DNA of 64,000 bases. Source: Adineta vaga. Its lineage: Eukaryota; Rotifera. The DNA is taken from NCBI GenBank assembly GCA_021613535.1, contig CP075495.1, forward strand, positions 13,330,001 through 13,394,000, read 5' to 3'. Numbering within the stretch: the first letter of the stretch is position 1; each line of letters starts with the position of its first letter. The notes under the pieces are model-generated. The model was not told the DNA's origin. It ran no database searches and saw only the letters and a program-made list of their open reading frames with translations. A program made the translations under genes and the position numbers. Of the stretch, positions 1-12,800 are shown piece by piece.

Positions 1-107
1 TTAGACAGATTTAATCAATAACATCAGTTAGATTGAATTTCATGTATTTGTATCGTCAGAAGAGAATTCTATCTACAACTATCTAATCTTATATCTTTGT
101 TCTCTAG

Positions 108-3100
108 TGAACCAATTCAATTTTCATCATTTGATCGTCAATATCATGACTACCTTGTTTTATCATCAGTCTATCCACTTTATCTCTGTTTAATTTATCG
201 TCAATGTTCTTGGATAATCAAAACTTTATTTATTCTAACTTGTTTATTAGTTCAATTAGTTCTTTTTGAATATATATGGTTAACAACAAATCTATATTTT
301 CCATCAATAAATCGTTTACATCATTATACAACATTTACATTGATTATATTTCATGGTATACTTTTAATTATTTCATCCTATGTTCGAGAATGGTTAGAAA
401 AAATCGATTTCGTCTGGCTTAAACAAGTTGATAATGAACGTTTAACGATTGTTCGACAACGTGATGAATTAGTTAAACAAACATCCGTATATTTTCCACA
501 ACGTGTTATTAATTATTATTTACGTATAGATTCTGAGACGGGTTTATCGCAACATTATCATCGAAAATATGATCGAATGGCTTTATTATATATGAATTTT
601 TCGTCAGTGAATATTGAACAACAATATATACTTATGGATTATTTGAATGATATTGAATATTTATTAAAAAATAATGAGAAATATATTCAAATTGTTATGC
701 ATAGAAAATCAACAATGAAAGAAATTATGTTTTCAATCGATACGAATACGGATGATTCAACAAAATCGATTCAACAATTAGTTGAACTTCTATTCCATTT
801 AGACGAACGTTTAAAACAGATTTCATCATCGACAATAAATCTTGCAGCTTGTTTACATATTGGTTGTGTACATGAAATTTTGATACATCTAGAAAATTAT
901 CCAAGAATTGATATTTGGAGTGAACAAATTGCACTTCTACAATTACTTATGACAAAAACACAAGTAAATCATTGTTTAACAACATCAGCTGTATATCATC
1001 AGTTAAATGAACTTTATCTATTTCGAACTGCTGGATCAGTTGTTAGTGGACAAATAAATAATACGCATATTTATTATTTACTTGGTCGTCTTATCGGAGA
1101 TAATGTCTTTCAGGTAAAAATACAATATTTAATCGTTGTTAAACATATTGTTAAGGTTGTATCTGATCCTAAAGGAAAAATAGTAATTTGTGACTTTATA
1201 GTCTAGACATTTAACACAAGAAAACAAGGTTTGAGGTGTATGTGTAGGGAATAGTATAATATTATAAAATTCCTGTGTAGGAAAAATAGTTCTACATCTT
1301 CCATTGTATCAATTGTTTTACTATGTAGAGCAAACAAACACATTTAGTAGATAATGAATTTTATTGTCCGAAATCGGTGATCAAGGTTTTCTTTTATATT
1401 CTTTGCCGTTTCATTATCGTTCGAAAAACTAAAAGTAAACAAACAAATCGACTCTAATATTTTCCGATCCAGTTCTATAATAATCCTATTTCTACTACCT
1501 ACTTTGAAGATCAAATATTTCTCGAATCATTTAGGGTCGTAATGCACTTCCATTAACAATTGGTCATACAAATATGGGTACTGTTCAAAAATCGTCCAGT
1601 ACAGATGATTCTCATCATTCACAATCATCACAATATCGTAGTAAATTGAATTCTCAAAAAGAAGATAATCATATACAAATGTCCACAACAACCACAAATA
1701 CAACTACAACATCATCATCTGGTATTCACAATGAACAACAAAGTCTCTTGAAACATCCATCATCACGAAAACATGTTCGAATATCGAATCATTTTCCAAC
1801 AATTGAAAATCCATCCTATCGTCAAACACTTTTACAAGCATTGAATGGTACAACTAACAATAATACTAATAATACTAATCAATCTCATCAAGAAATTAAT
1901 CCAATCAAAAAGATTTCGAATCGTTTAATTGCAAAAAAAGAATTATCACCATCAGTTTTAAAAGATTATGTACCACGAATGATTCATTTAAGTGATAATA
2001 GTTGTTGGTCATCAAGAGAAGCAATGACACCATCAGAAGCCAGTGGTAGTAAATGTTTAATATTAACACAACAAATGCTTAATGGATCAACAGGTATAAT
2101 CGATAATCTTTCTAATTTTCTAAATATTGCTTTCTTTATGTTTGCTATAGATGATAATAGCCGATGTAAATCTACACCACCACCGCCACAACCATTGTCA
2201 AGAGCTGTTGTATCAAATCGTAATTTATCAACAGAAAGAAAGAGTTTCACAGAAGAAGATTTTCGTCAATTACTTCACGAAAAATCGTCGAAAGAAATAA
2301 TCAATCCTTCTCGAAGTTTATCTACGACAAATGAAGAAACAGCTTCGTCTTTTTCTGGTTGGGATGATATACCACCATCACCAATACCAAGTATTAAATC
2401 GAATCATGTCATTATACAACAACAAGAATCAATTAAATCTTCACCAGCACAACCACCTATTATTGATTGTTATTATCCTCGTCGTCCATGTGATTTATCA
2501 TTTACAGTTAATATGACAACAACTGAAGATGATAGTAGTAGTCGTACGGATACAAAATCAACAGTTGTTCATTCACCAGCATCAACAGTTGCTACAATAA
2601 CTTCATCTATGCCACTTGCTCTTTCACCTCCCGTAAATATTGCTAAACCAGTTGTTGTTACTTCACAAACACCTTCACCATCGCAACCATTACAGAAACA
2701 ACCTGTTATGAGATATCGACCAATGCCATTTGATTTAGCACGTAAATTAGTTGCGGAAACATCTGAGAGTGCTCTTTCTGACATCTCTGTTGAACATCAA
2801 CATGATCCATGGACACAAAATATAGCTTATCAATCAAAACATCCACAAAGAACACGTCTTTCATCTAGTTATAATAATTTACAAGATCTTGTGCAAATAC
2901 ATGATGTATCAAAGTAAATATATTAACATCCTTTTCTTTTTTATAGTTCAAATACTTATCTATTCATTTATTCTATTTATAGATTTCTTCCAAAAGAAAC
3001 TCAATTATCATCAACAGCACAGAGCGATTTATTACAACGTTGGCTTGAAGATCAACTAACGTTATTTCGTCATCAAGTTAAACAAACACCACCGTCATCT

Positions 3101-3676
3101 GCGAGAAAAAATAAACGATTTTCAACGCATGTCATCATTCAAAATGATTCAACTGATGATGAATCAGAAACTATTAATGAAAATACTTTTAATGCTATAA
3201 CAAATGGATCAAATTTACCATTGAAACCTCGATCATCAACGAAACGTTCATATGATCATGTCAGATATAAATCGTTACGAAAAAATCCAACTCAAACTAC
3301 ATCTCATCTTATTCGACATGAATCACTCAAACATCGAAATCGACCATTATTATTCGAGCATACTTCTCAATTTAATAAAGTCACAGGAAATCATCATATA
3401 AATCATATGAAAAAACCTTCACGTCGAACGGATTCAGCTTCAATGCCTCGATCAGATTTAAGTGATATCTCATCATCTCGAGCAGATAATTTATCTGAAA
3501 GTGTTATATCAAATCTTGAATCGGAATATGATAATATTTATACTCAACCACAAAATTCAAATACAACGCCATCAATTATGACAAATTCACAGATTTTAAG
3601 TGATGATGATGACGATGATGATGAAACAACTTTAGCGACAACAATAGCAACATCGACAAATCGGTGTTACTTTTAG
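108..3676 (+). CDS. Transmembrane adenylyl cyclase-like protein, 3' part, degenerate C2 domain
   Basis: Exons 108-1113, 1535-2913 and 2983-3676 join in one frame; the gene continues off the left edge behind an acceptor ending at 107. The first exon gives hydrophobic helices, then the linker seen after TM12 of membrane adenylyl cyclases (WLEKIDFVWLKQVDNE), then a cyclase-like C2 fold (YFPQRVINYY, YDRMALLYMNFSSV, CLHIGCVHEIL, RIDIWSE). Family C2 domains carry DIWGxTVNxASRM with a catalytic Asn and Arg; here the match is DIWSEQIALLQLL, so both are absent and this half probably cannot catalyse. It may be structural or regulatory, pairing with an unseen C1. Exons 2-3 encode about 690 residues of low-complexity Ser/Thr/Asn/His-rich tail with an Asp run near the end. 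Family assignment is fairly secure; activity is doubtful. Confidence 0.72.
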
Positions 3677-3772
3677 TTGATGATGTGTGCTTATGTGTGT
3701 TGTTGTAATTCTACTTGTTTTTTTTCTCGTTTTTTTCTATCATATTGTTGATGTGTCGTCATTAAAAGATAA

Positions 3773-3778
3773 AATAAA
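3773..3778 (+). terminator. Poly(A) signal AATAAA of the cyclase-like gene
   Basis: AATAAA lies about 100 bp after the stop, behind a T-rich 3' UTR. It is the first canonical hexamer downstream of the stop. Confidence 0.45.
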
Positions 3779-4012
3779 TGTATGCGTGCTTAATGTAAAG
3801 ATTATTCATCTTATTGACGTCTATAACTAAAATGTGCGTCATCATTTTTATTTACACAATAACCACCCACACTTTTCCTTGTTTAGTTTTTATATTTAAA
3901 GCGATGCAAGCCATTTTTATTGCTTGCCATGACTCAACCAATGGGAAATTCGTCATTGACATGACGCGAGACATAATCCTTCCAGTCGTCAAAGGAAGAA
4001 GAAGTTAGTCAG

Positions 4013-4136
4013 CCAATCGAACAAGAGATGGAAGGATGTGATCAGATCATGATGCTATAAATCATAAGAATATAGTCTGCCAATCGAACAAGAAATGGAA
4101 AAGGTCATGATGCTTTAACCGACAAGAATACAGTCA
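4013..4136 (+). repeat. Imperfect tandem duplication, two copies of about 60-67 bp
   Basis: Copy 1 begins at 4013 and copy 2 at 4080. Both open with ccaatcgaacaaga, share tcatgatgct in the middle and end with agaata.agtc. Copy 2 is shorter by an internal deletion. It could be a decayed mobile-element fragment or a duplicated promoter block. Confidence 0.6.
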
Positions 4137-4464
4137 TTACTTGGAATAGCATTGTCAGAGTCAAGATCTATCTAATTTTAAGCAAAAGCATCACATTGCT
4201 TCCTATATATATATATATATACCAGAAATTCCGATTTCTTCCCTAGTCTTATGTTTCTTTGCTTAACATCAACGAGTGTCGACGTCTATATTTTCCAAGC
4301 ACAATTTTAGCTTTTTTCTTTCCAGACTTTGTTCTTTCTCCGACTTGATCATTGTTTCATCTAACTATCCAATCAAATCTTACTTATTGTAATTATTATT
4401 TAGATTTATTATAGAACATCTCGACTCTTCGATATTAACAAAAAGACCAAAATTCTAAGCAATA

Positions 4465-6561
4465 ATGGGCGCTTGCAAATCAAAACAATTCGGTTGTTGT
4501 ATTGCAATTGATAGTGATGAATCGATAATATTAGATAAACCAACAGGTAAAGAAACTCGTCATGGTCCTGGTTGGTTTTGTTTTCCAAATTGGTGGGAAG
4601 CTCAAGTTGTTAAATCTATCCCATTACAAAACAATCAATACCTTGTGATTAAACATGTTATTCTTCCCGAAAGCAATCGTAAATCACGATCAGAAGAAAT
4701 CGCTTTACAAAAACGTTCAACACTAAATGAGAATGATGAACTATTGAATGATCCAGATATGCAATTACTTGAAATTGTTCGTGGACCAAAAATTTATCAT
4801 ATAAATAATCCTTATGATCGTATTAGTGAAGTAAAATCTATGATAGATCTATCCGTTACACAATATATTATCGTCACGGATAAATTGACAGGAGCCAAAG
4901 CCATCGAATCAGGTCCGAAATTATTTTGTCCAAAACCGTATGATGTAGTTAGTGAGATTCACAATATGTACAATTTATCATCAACAGAATATATTATTGT
5001 AACTGATGAATCAAAAGGAGAAAAATTCACAGTTTTTGGTAAATCTTTATTAATAAATCTAATCATTTTTTTTTATTGGATATCAAACTATTTTCTAGGT
5101 CCAAAATTATTTTTACCTAGAGCTTATGATAAAGTATCGGCAATTTATAATTATATCGTTCTTAATCACGCACAATATTGTCGTATTATTGATACTCGTA
5201 CAGGTGTTATGCGTATTGAACGAGGTCCTCAAACATTTTCACTTGGACCATATGAAGCATTGAAAGAAGATAATCATCAAACTATCTTCAATATTATTAA
5301 TATCGATACAGAAAATGCAGTACTTGTTAAAAATCTTGATACGGGTATGGATGAATTAATAACAATTCCACAAAAATTTATTCCATCATTTACACAAACA
5401 TTTATTGAAATAAGAAAATTAATCAAACTAGCACCATGTAAGTGTTTCTTTCTAAAAACTAAAGAATGATTATTGATTTCGAATGAAATTAATCTAGATG
5501 AAAATATGATATTAATTGACAAGGATGGTCAACATATATTAAAAAATGGTTTGAAAGATAAATCATTTTTTCTCTATCCCTATCAACAAACTTATACTCA
5601 ACAATGGTCAAATGATCTAAAAAAAGATCATCAATCAACCTCAACTGTTAATCGTTTTGATACAAGAAATCAATGTAAACTAAAATTATTTTTCGAGATT
5701 TTTTTCTTTTTTTAAAATAATATTCTTTCTTTTTTCAATAAGATATGGATTATGAATTTCTTGTTCGTACGGCAGATAATGTTGAAATCATCCTTGATGT
5801 TTCTATCTTCTGGCAAATAACAGATTTATATAAACTTGTTCTTGTTACACAAGATCCTCCAGAAGATATTTGTAAGTCAAACTGATTACATAAAGTTCAC
5901 TTTTGTTTAAATTCATTGATGTATATTTCTAGGTAATCATACACGTTCGGAAATTTTAAGTCAAGTATCAAAATATAATATGAAAGAATTTATGGAATTA
6001 CCAAATAGTAAATTAATTGCTTCGGTTAATTCCGATAAAGATGATTCATTTTATGAATCTCGTGGTGTTAATGTTATACGCGTTGAAATCTTACAAAAAC
6101 GTTGTAAAGATCCGGAAATTCAAAAGATTTTCAAGCAAATTATTGACGAGAAAACTAATCGTATAAAAAATATTGAAAAACAAGAAGCAGAAAATGAAGT
6201 CAAATTACGTAATTTAAATGGTCAAATTGATGCTGAAAAATTAGTTGGAACATTATTGAAAATAAAGAAAGAAAATGAACGACAGGAAAATGTTGCTGAT
6301 GGTATTGCTGAGGGTAGTCGTATTCAAAATTTCATTGGTAATCTTGGCGAGGATATACCATTAGAAAAGAAATTACAAGTTTATTTTGATATACAAAATA
6401 CCAAACGTTTAGATTTGTTAGCACATTCAAATACAACTTTATATTTAACACCAAAAGAAGTTGATACGAAAGTTATCAATGTCAATACAATTCATCCAGT
6501 CAATGAATCAAACCAATCAACTCAATCACATATTCAAACCAGAATGAATATAGAAGTTTAA
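4465..6561 (+). CDS. N-myristoylated/palmitoylated vault-repeat and SPFH (band 7) protein
   Basis: Exons 4465-5038, 5099-5437, 5498-5674, 5743-5871 and 5933-6561 close into 615 residues. The N-terminus MGACKSKQFGCC fits N-myristoylation (MGxxxS/K) plus palmitoylation on nearby cysteines, predicting a membrane-anchored cytosolic protein. Residues about 100-290 hold three or four copies of a beta module of the form GPK.(Y/F)...(P)YD.(V/I)S.(V/I)...YIIVTD..(T/S)G, resembling vault repeats of major vault protein. Residues about 365-540 form an SPFH/band 7-like domain (DYEFLVRTADNVEIILDVSI, then a Lys/Glu-rich helix ending in an AEGSRI stretch). In length and lipid anchor it resembles flotillin-like scaffolds more than true MVP (about 890 aa, soluble). 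Function is unknown; a membrane-microdomain scaffold is my inference. Confidence 0.7.
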
Positions 6562-7115
6562 TGAAACAGAAAGAAAATTTACCTATTTCTCCTTTCTTAT
6601 GAAACAATTATCTTCTCATACCTTCTATTCGAATTCTTACTAGAAATAAACATAGTATTAATCAACAAAAATAAATCATGAAAAGAAGAATTCCCTAATC
6701 AGAATAACTTCCATGAAGAATACAATAGCAAAATATCGATACGAAACAGAGATATATAGATTCATACTCACATTCACCTATTAACGCAACATGGAACTTA
6801 TGTTGAAATCTATTTTTGTTTGCATTGAATTAGAAAGCAAAACTAGTTATTAGTAGTGCAATAATGAATATTGGAATGTTTACTGAATACTTCTCAATAC
6901 AAGAAAAACATCTAAAAATAAGAAATCTTCGATGAAATTTTTTTCTTTCTTCGTTCTCTTTTTATTTCAAATAAAATCATAAAAAATAAAACGAAAAAAA
7001 AAATAAAAACCTTGATCTTATACAAAAAAACGAAATCTTTTAGTTACACATATTTCTATCGAAAAACCCTACATTAACAAACGACTTCTATTCTACGAAT
7101 CTATCTAATTAAATC
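6562..7115. other. Intergenic, 3' UTR and AT-rich spacer
   Basis: AT-rich sequence with several A-runs and AATAAA-like hexamers near 6645 and 6671. I see no coding exon or RNA gene. Confidence 0.5.
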
Positions 7116-7387
7116 ATGACAAAAGAAGATTATAGAACGACGAAAGTTGATATCAGTAAGAAATAATTTGCATGTTCAGATATTTAACAGAATTTCTGCT
7201 TTCCTTTCCTGTAGAAGATGAATGTTATTGTTGTCAAGCACGTTTAACTGGTCAATCTATACAATTTGCTATACGCAGTTTTCCATTTCAAGATCCTCAA
7301 ATTTATAAACGACCATGTCTTATTTGTCATAATGTAATGTCTAGACAAATTCGACAAGTTAGACATAATAAGTCGAATTTGAATTGA
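7116..7387 (+). CDS. Small hypothetical protein with paired cysteines
   Basis: Exons 7116-7155 and 7215-7387 join in frame to a 70-residue protein starting MTKEDYRTTKVDI. The donor (gtaaga) and acceptor (ctgtag) are good and the intron is 59 bp, the size usual in this window, which supports a real gene. Cysteines fall in two clusters, CYCC around residues 18-21 and CLIC around 51-54, a spacing that could bind one zinc ion. The C-terminal half is basic (RQIRQVRHNK). I do not recognise the family. It lies 166 bp before the armadillo gene on the same strand. Confidence 0.5.
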
Positions 7388-7553
7388 AAAATAATAAATC
7401 AATCAATTAGCTTTTCTTTTTTCTATTTTGAAATAAATTTATATATATCCGTCCATCCATTTTCCTTTGATTCAAAATGATTGGAGGAACTTTCTAACAA
7501 ACCATAGAATTCTCCGAATGAAATCTATTGTCTGTCTTTTTATTTGAAATGAA

Positions 7554-9462
7554 ATGAACTGTTCTATTGAAACGAAAATATCATCGGGTGAAAAAATTGA
7601 TCATGATGAAGAAAATGCCAAATTAATTGTTTCAGAATTGATCGATTTACTTCAAGATGAACGAGCCTATCGAGATCTTGCTGTTGTTACTGAAATAACT
7701 AAAACTGTACAGTTACTTATCAGACAAAAGGATTGTAGAAGAAAAGAAGTCATCAATCATCCACAAGTAACTTTTTGATTTGACAATTACAAGAAAAACA
7801 AAAGGTAATTCATTCTTTCTAGTTGATCACATCGTTGGCTAAATTATTCAATACCGACAATGATCTTACATGTTTATTATCTAGTCTTTTTCATGATCTT
7901 TCTACTGAAGAAGACGGAATCCGATTATTATTGATCACGGGAATTATACCAATTCTTCTTCAAACACTTGAGTATATATATATATATATATGAAAAAGAT
8001 AATGACCTATTTATCAATTCATTTGAATATAGAGTGTTAAATGATGATGTCATCAATTTTATTCTTACGACGCTTCGTAATTGTCTTATTGGTTTAAATA
8101 CGGAATCGGGAGAAGAAATTCAAGCGCATAATGGTTGTATGATATTTATATCATTACTTATTCATCGTCATTCAGATAAACAAATGAATTTTCTTGCTGA
8201 TTGTTTATTACGTTTAGCAATGTTTAATAAAAACGCACAAGTAAATAGCAAAATAAAAAAAAACAAACTATATCGTTTATCTAAGAAATCTCTAAAAAAC
8301 AAAATCTTCTTTAGATCTATTTACAAACAAGTAAATTATTTCTTCAAGAATTAGTTTCGATTCTTGATGAAACAAATTATAATAAATTATCTTGTACATT
8401 AATACGAATGTTACCATTATTATCATCAAATATTCAAACTAAATCACTTCTTATACAATTTAATCTAATTTCAACTTTAGAAAAACTTTTACATTTAAAA
8501 ATTGATTCCAAAATTCAACGTTATTGTTTATTAACATTAAGAAATCTATCGAATGAAATTATTCATATGGTATTCAATTTCTTCTTTATTTCTACAATTT
8601 TCATTCGACTGTTTTTTAGGATATTTTTGATTCATTAATTCTTACATTAATACAATTACTTTCATCCGATGTTGATATACAAATCAAAGGTTATATTATT
8701 GATATTCTATCGAATTTATCATGTGAAAATCAAGCAAATAAATCTCTTATGATTCGAAATAATATCATTCATTTACTCGTACATATTCTTATTCAAATTG
8801 AGAATAGAGATGAAATGATTGAATCAATCGTGAGTGATATAAACATAAAGATCATTCTTAATTTACGAAGTCTTCTTTTTTTTTTTAGGTCTGTACTCTT
8901 CGACATCTCACAGGTCGATGTCCATTAGCACATCAAGCTCGTGAATCAATTCGAATGTACAATGTCATACCAATTCTTATAAAATATCTTCATTTAAAAG
9001 AATCTAATTGGTCATTACTAAAAGCTTGTATTGGTCTTATACGTAATTTAGCATTAGCATCGAATAATATGAAAATTTTATGTGAACATCGAACGATATG
9101 TAAAATAGGAAAATTATTTTTTCAAATGAAACATATTCCTGAACGTTATGAGATATTTGTTACAACTTTGTTTGTTTTTACTCAACAACAAGATGAGAAC
9201 TTTCAAGTGATCATCTATGATCAAATCATCAATTCAAATTGTATTGAAACACTTGTTCAAGTAGGAATCAATATATTAATCATGTCTATTTATATGTTCT
9301 ATTTTTCAGTTAGCAACAACGAATAATTGTGATCAAATTCAACAAATGTCAAAAACAATCATAGATGATATATGTCAATGTGGTGAACAGAATGACTATC
9401 GACAACGAATACGTGATATAGAAAAATCAATTAAAATAGCCCAATTTATACAATTTGATTGA
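7554..9462 (+). CDS. Divergent beta-catenin/armadillo protein without N- and C-terminal tails
   Basis: Exons 7554-7766, 7823-7971, 8033-8240, 8315-8569, 8620-8829, 8889-9260 and 9310-9462 close into 519 residues. Almost the whole protein is armadillo repeats. The best match to beta-catenin is CTLRHLTGR followed by SNWSLLKACIGLIRNLAL, aligning with the family segment ALRHLTSRH...WPLIKATVGLIRNLAL. Beta-catenins are usually about 780 aa, with an N-terminal GSK3/CK1 phosphodegron (DSGxxS) and a C-terminal transactivation tail. Here repeats start within about 30 residues of the Met, no DSGxxS is visible, and the protein ends about 50 residues after the last repeat. It could be a Wnt-pathway paralogue limited to adhesion, or one that escapes the destruction complex. 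The second intron begins with a TA microsatellite. Confidence 0.75.
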
Positions 9463-9865
9463 TTACTATAGGATACTTTCTTTTCTGTCATGTAAAAACG
9501 AAAAACGTATATTTATTGAAAATAAAATATGTCTCTCCTCCCCCAAATATCAATAGATTAAAGAGATAAATTTCAGTTTTCTAAATCTTCGAGGTTCGGA
9601 AATATTGAACAGAAAATCAGCGTCCTCTATTGTTGAAGATTGGTTTGATGAATTCTATTGGATGGGATGTTCTATCACCTGACTGTCAACAAATAAATAA
9701 AAAATAACAACAAAAAAATAGGATAGAAAAGCAAAAAAAAATACTTCTCTTCATTCAAATCGATCAAAAAAGAAAGAAAAAGAACAAATTATGTGAGATG
9801 GTTTCTTTATTTATGATTGAAATCATTCGTTTATCTTGTATATTCGTGTAAAATAACAATATATT
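9463..9865. other. Intergenic spacer
   Basis: Short AT-rich spacer between the armadillo gene and Unkempt, with A-rich tracts and no ORF or RNA gene that I can support. Confidence 0.5.
9521..9526 (+). terminator. Poly(A) signal AATAAA of the armadillo gene
   Basis: AATAAA lies 58 bp after the stop of the beta-catenin-like gene. Confidence 0.5.
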
Positions 9866-12800
9866 ATGGCTAATGATTTACAACAACTTGCTTTGATAGA
9901 AAAAACTTCACATTTAAAGTAAATACATGAATAAAATAGTCATTTATTTCAGAGAAATTTATCTTTTGCTCCTTTCGTCATAGTTATTTACGTGATTTTC
10001 GCGTTGAACAATGTCAATTATTTCTTCAACATAAATGCACACAGTAAGAAAATAAATAATGATGATTTGATTGTTTTAAGACAAAAATAAAAATTTCATT
10101 TATAGACATCGTCCATTTTCATGTTTCTATTGGCATTTTCAAAATCAACGTCGTCGTCGTCCATTTCGTCGAAAAGATGGAACATTTTCATATGACCCTG
10201 ATTTTTATTGTAACGATTATGATGAACAAAGTGGTGTTTGTCTAAATGGTGACGAGTAAGTTTTACCATCCAATTCGTTGTTTGTTTGTTTTTTATACAA
10301 TTGATATCAATATTTGGTTCTTAGTTGTTTATTATTACATCGAAATGCAAATGATACAGAAAAACGTTATCATTTACGATATTATAAAACAGGCTTATGT
10401 ACACATGATTCAGATGCGAAAGGAAATTGTCTTAAAAATGGTCCACATTGCTCATCTGCTCATGGTGCCAATGATTTACGGCAACCCGTTCTTGACAGTC
10501 GAGAGCTTCAAAATAGTGATTTAGCTTTAGAAAGATTAGCACGTCTATGTATTAGTCTAGAAAATGAACGGGCTTTAAATGATGATCCAAAATGGAGTGG
10601 TAAGATGAAACGATCAATTTTATATGTATTAATATTCAAAATATCATTTAGATTCACATTATGTTCTGGCAAATTATAAAACTGAACCTTGTAAACGTCC
10701 ACCACGTTTATGTCGACAAGGTTATGCTTGTCCACAATATCATAATCCTCGTGATCGTCGACGTAATCCATCAATATTTAAATATAAGTAAGAATAAATG
10801 AAAAACAAAATTGCGATTTGATTTGAAACTATATCTAAAGATCAACACCATGTCCACATGTAAAACAAAGTGATGAATGGATTGATCCAACTGTATGTGA
10901 ATCTGGTGATAGCTGTAAATATTGTCATACTCGTACTGAACAGCAATTTCATCCTGAGGTTTGTTTGCTTCGTATTGTTTAGTATCAATCATTTTAAACA
11001 ATTTCTTTGTTGTAGATTTATAAATCAACTAAATGCAATGATGTTTCTGTTACTGGATATTGTCCACGTGGACCATTCTGTGCATTTGCTCATATAGAAC
11101 GTATGTATACTGAATTCAGCTTTATAAAGAAGATAGGATAATTTTGATTGAAAGAATTGAATAGTTCGAGAATACGAACGATTAAGTTGTTTTAATTTTT
11201 TTAGAAGAATTAAAATCTTACAGAGATTTTGATCTTCATTATACAAGTGAATTGCCCTTATCCTCATTTATACCAATACCCGAAGATAAAGAAGTTGACA
11301 TAATCGATGTAAGTTTTATCTAATCTTTATAAATTTCAAAATCGATTCTACAAATTCATTTTCTTAGACATTACGAAACATTCCAAAAAAATCTTCACAA
11401 TCATCTACATTTGAAGTTGGATCATATCCAGGTGCTACTATGAAAACACTGGAACAACATATAGCTAATACAAATGTAAATTAACGAATTTTTGTCATTC
11501 TTTTTTCCATAGTCTTTCTTTTGACTAGTCTCTTGTAACAAATTATTCTGGTAGTGGTTCATTTACTATTCAAGATATGGTTTCACATACATCACCTTCA
11601 TCATCACAACAACAGCTTTTTCGTCAATATTATCAGCCAACACCCACAACTTTACCATCACAAACACCATCGTCATCATCATTTCTTAATGATCAATTTC
11701 TTCTATCAGCTGCATTCGCTGCTAGTCATTCTTATCCTCCGCCATCATCATTTTTCTCAACACTTGCTGCATCAAATCTTCTTTCATCAATCAATGCTCA
11801 TATGCATTCAATATCACCTGAACAACAAATAACAGCAACAATAACAAATTTGAATGATAATTATGATCAACAATCCCTGCCAAACGATGTGAAAAATCTT
11901 ATTGGATCTTCCTTAACAGCTATTGGATTAGATAATGTAAATGAAGATGAATTTGATAAAGCAGCAACCAATGAACAAAATAGTGAACTTTTATTAATTG
12001 ATAATGATATTGAAAATTTTGAACGTTCAACAACACCTGCAACAAATAATACATCACCGACACATTTAACAACAATTTCTTCCTCATCATCAACAAATCC
12101 AATGACAAGACCAGTGAATATTCCACATTCATTCACACATGAACATTTTTCACATTCTTCATCGGCAAAATCACCATTCGATGCACCAAATCAATTATTT
12201 GATGGAACTTTAGAATCGGTATGTGATTGTGAAAAGAAAGTACGAATAAGAAGATGATAAAACGCAAATCATTATGAGTTATCGTCGTTGTAAATATTTC
12301 TTGTTCTCTTTTGAGTAGAATTCAAATCTTCTGAGAAAAATGCCAGAATACTATAAAAATAAATGTAAATTTTAATCTTTTCTAATGATGCTAATTCTAT
12401 CGAGGTTATCGTGTTTTTCCCGGAAATAGACTCTTGAGAATAATAAAACTTTCAATTTGATTCAAGTATTAAGTAAATAATGTATAAGTGCATGAATTAT
12501 TTGTAGACACAAACATACTAGAGAGGAGAATTCCGATTTGTTTTCATTAGCATTACAATCGAGAAAAAAAACGGAATGCAGGGAAAATATTTTGTTCTTA
12601 TTTCAAAATCCGATGAAGATCGAACATGATCGTTTGAATAATGTAAAGAGAAATATCGAATTGTCTATGATTTAATTTAGCCAATTGATACACCTTTTCC
12701 GGAACCGTCAACATCAAGTGGTGGTAGTCAACGTCCTGGCGAATTGTATAAAATGGCAGGTTTTAGTCAAGATCTTCCGACTTCAACACATCATTTTCAA

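Larger units (their letters stand above)
3677..4464. other. Intergenic, 3' UTR and upstream region with a degenerate duplication
   Basis: No convincing gene. The stretch holds the 3' UTR of the cyclase-like gene, a CCAAT-containing segment near 3938, an imperfect tandem duplication at 4013-4136 and a TA run at about 4205-4221. The last 200 bp are pyrimidine-rich and lead into the next gene. An open frame at 3814-4008 has no recognisable content. Confidence 0.5.

Noticed and set aside
3814-4008. 64-codon plus-strand ORF
   Set aside because: No domain, signal or splice partner; it lies in the 3' flank of the cyclase-like gene.
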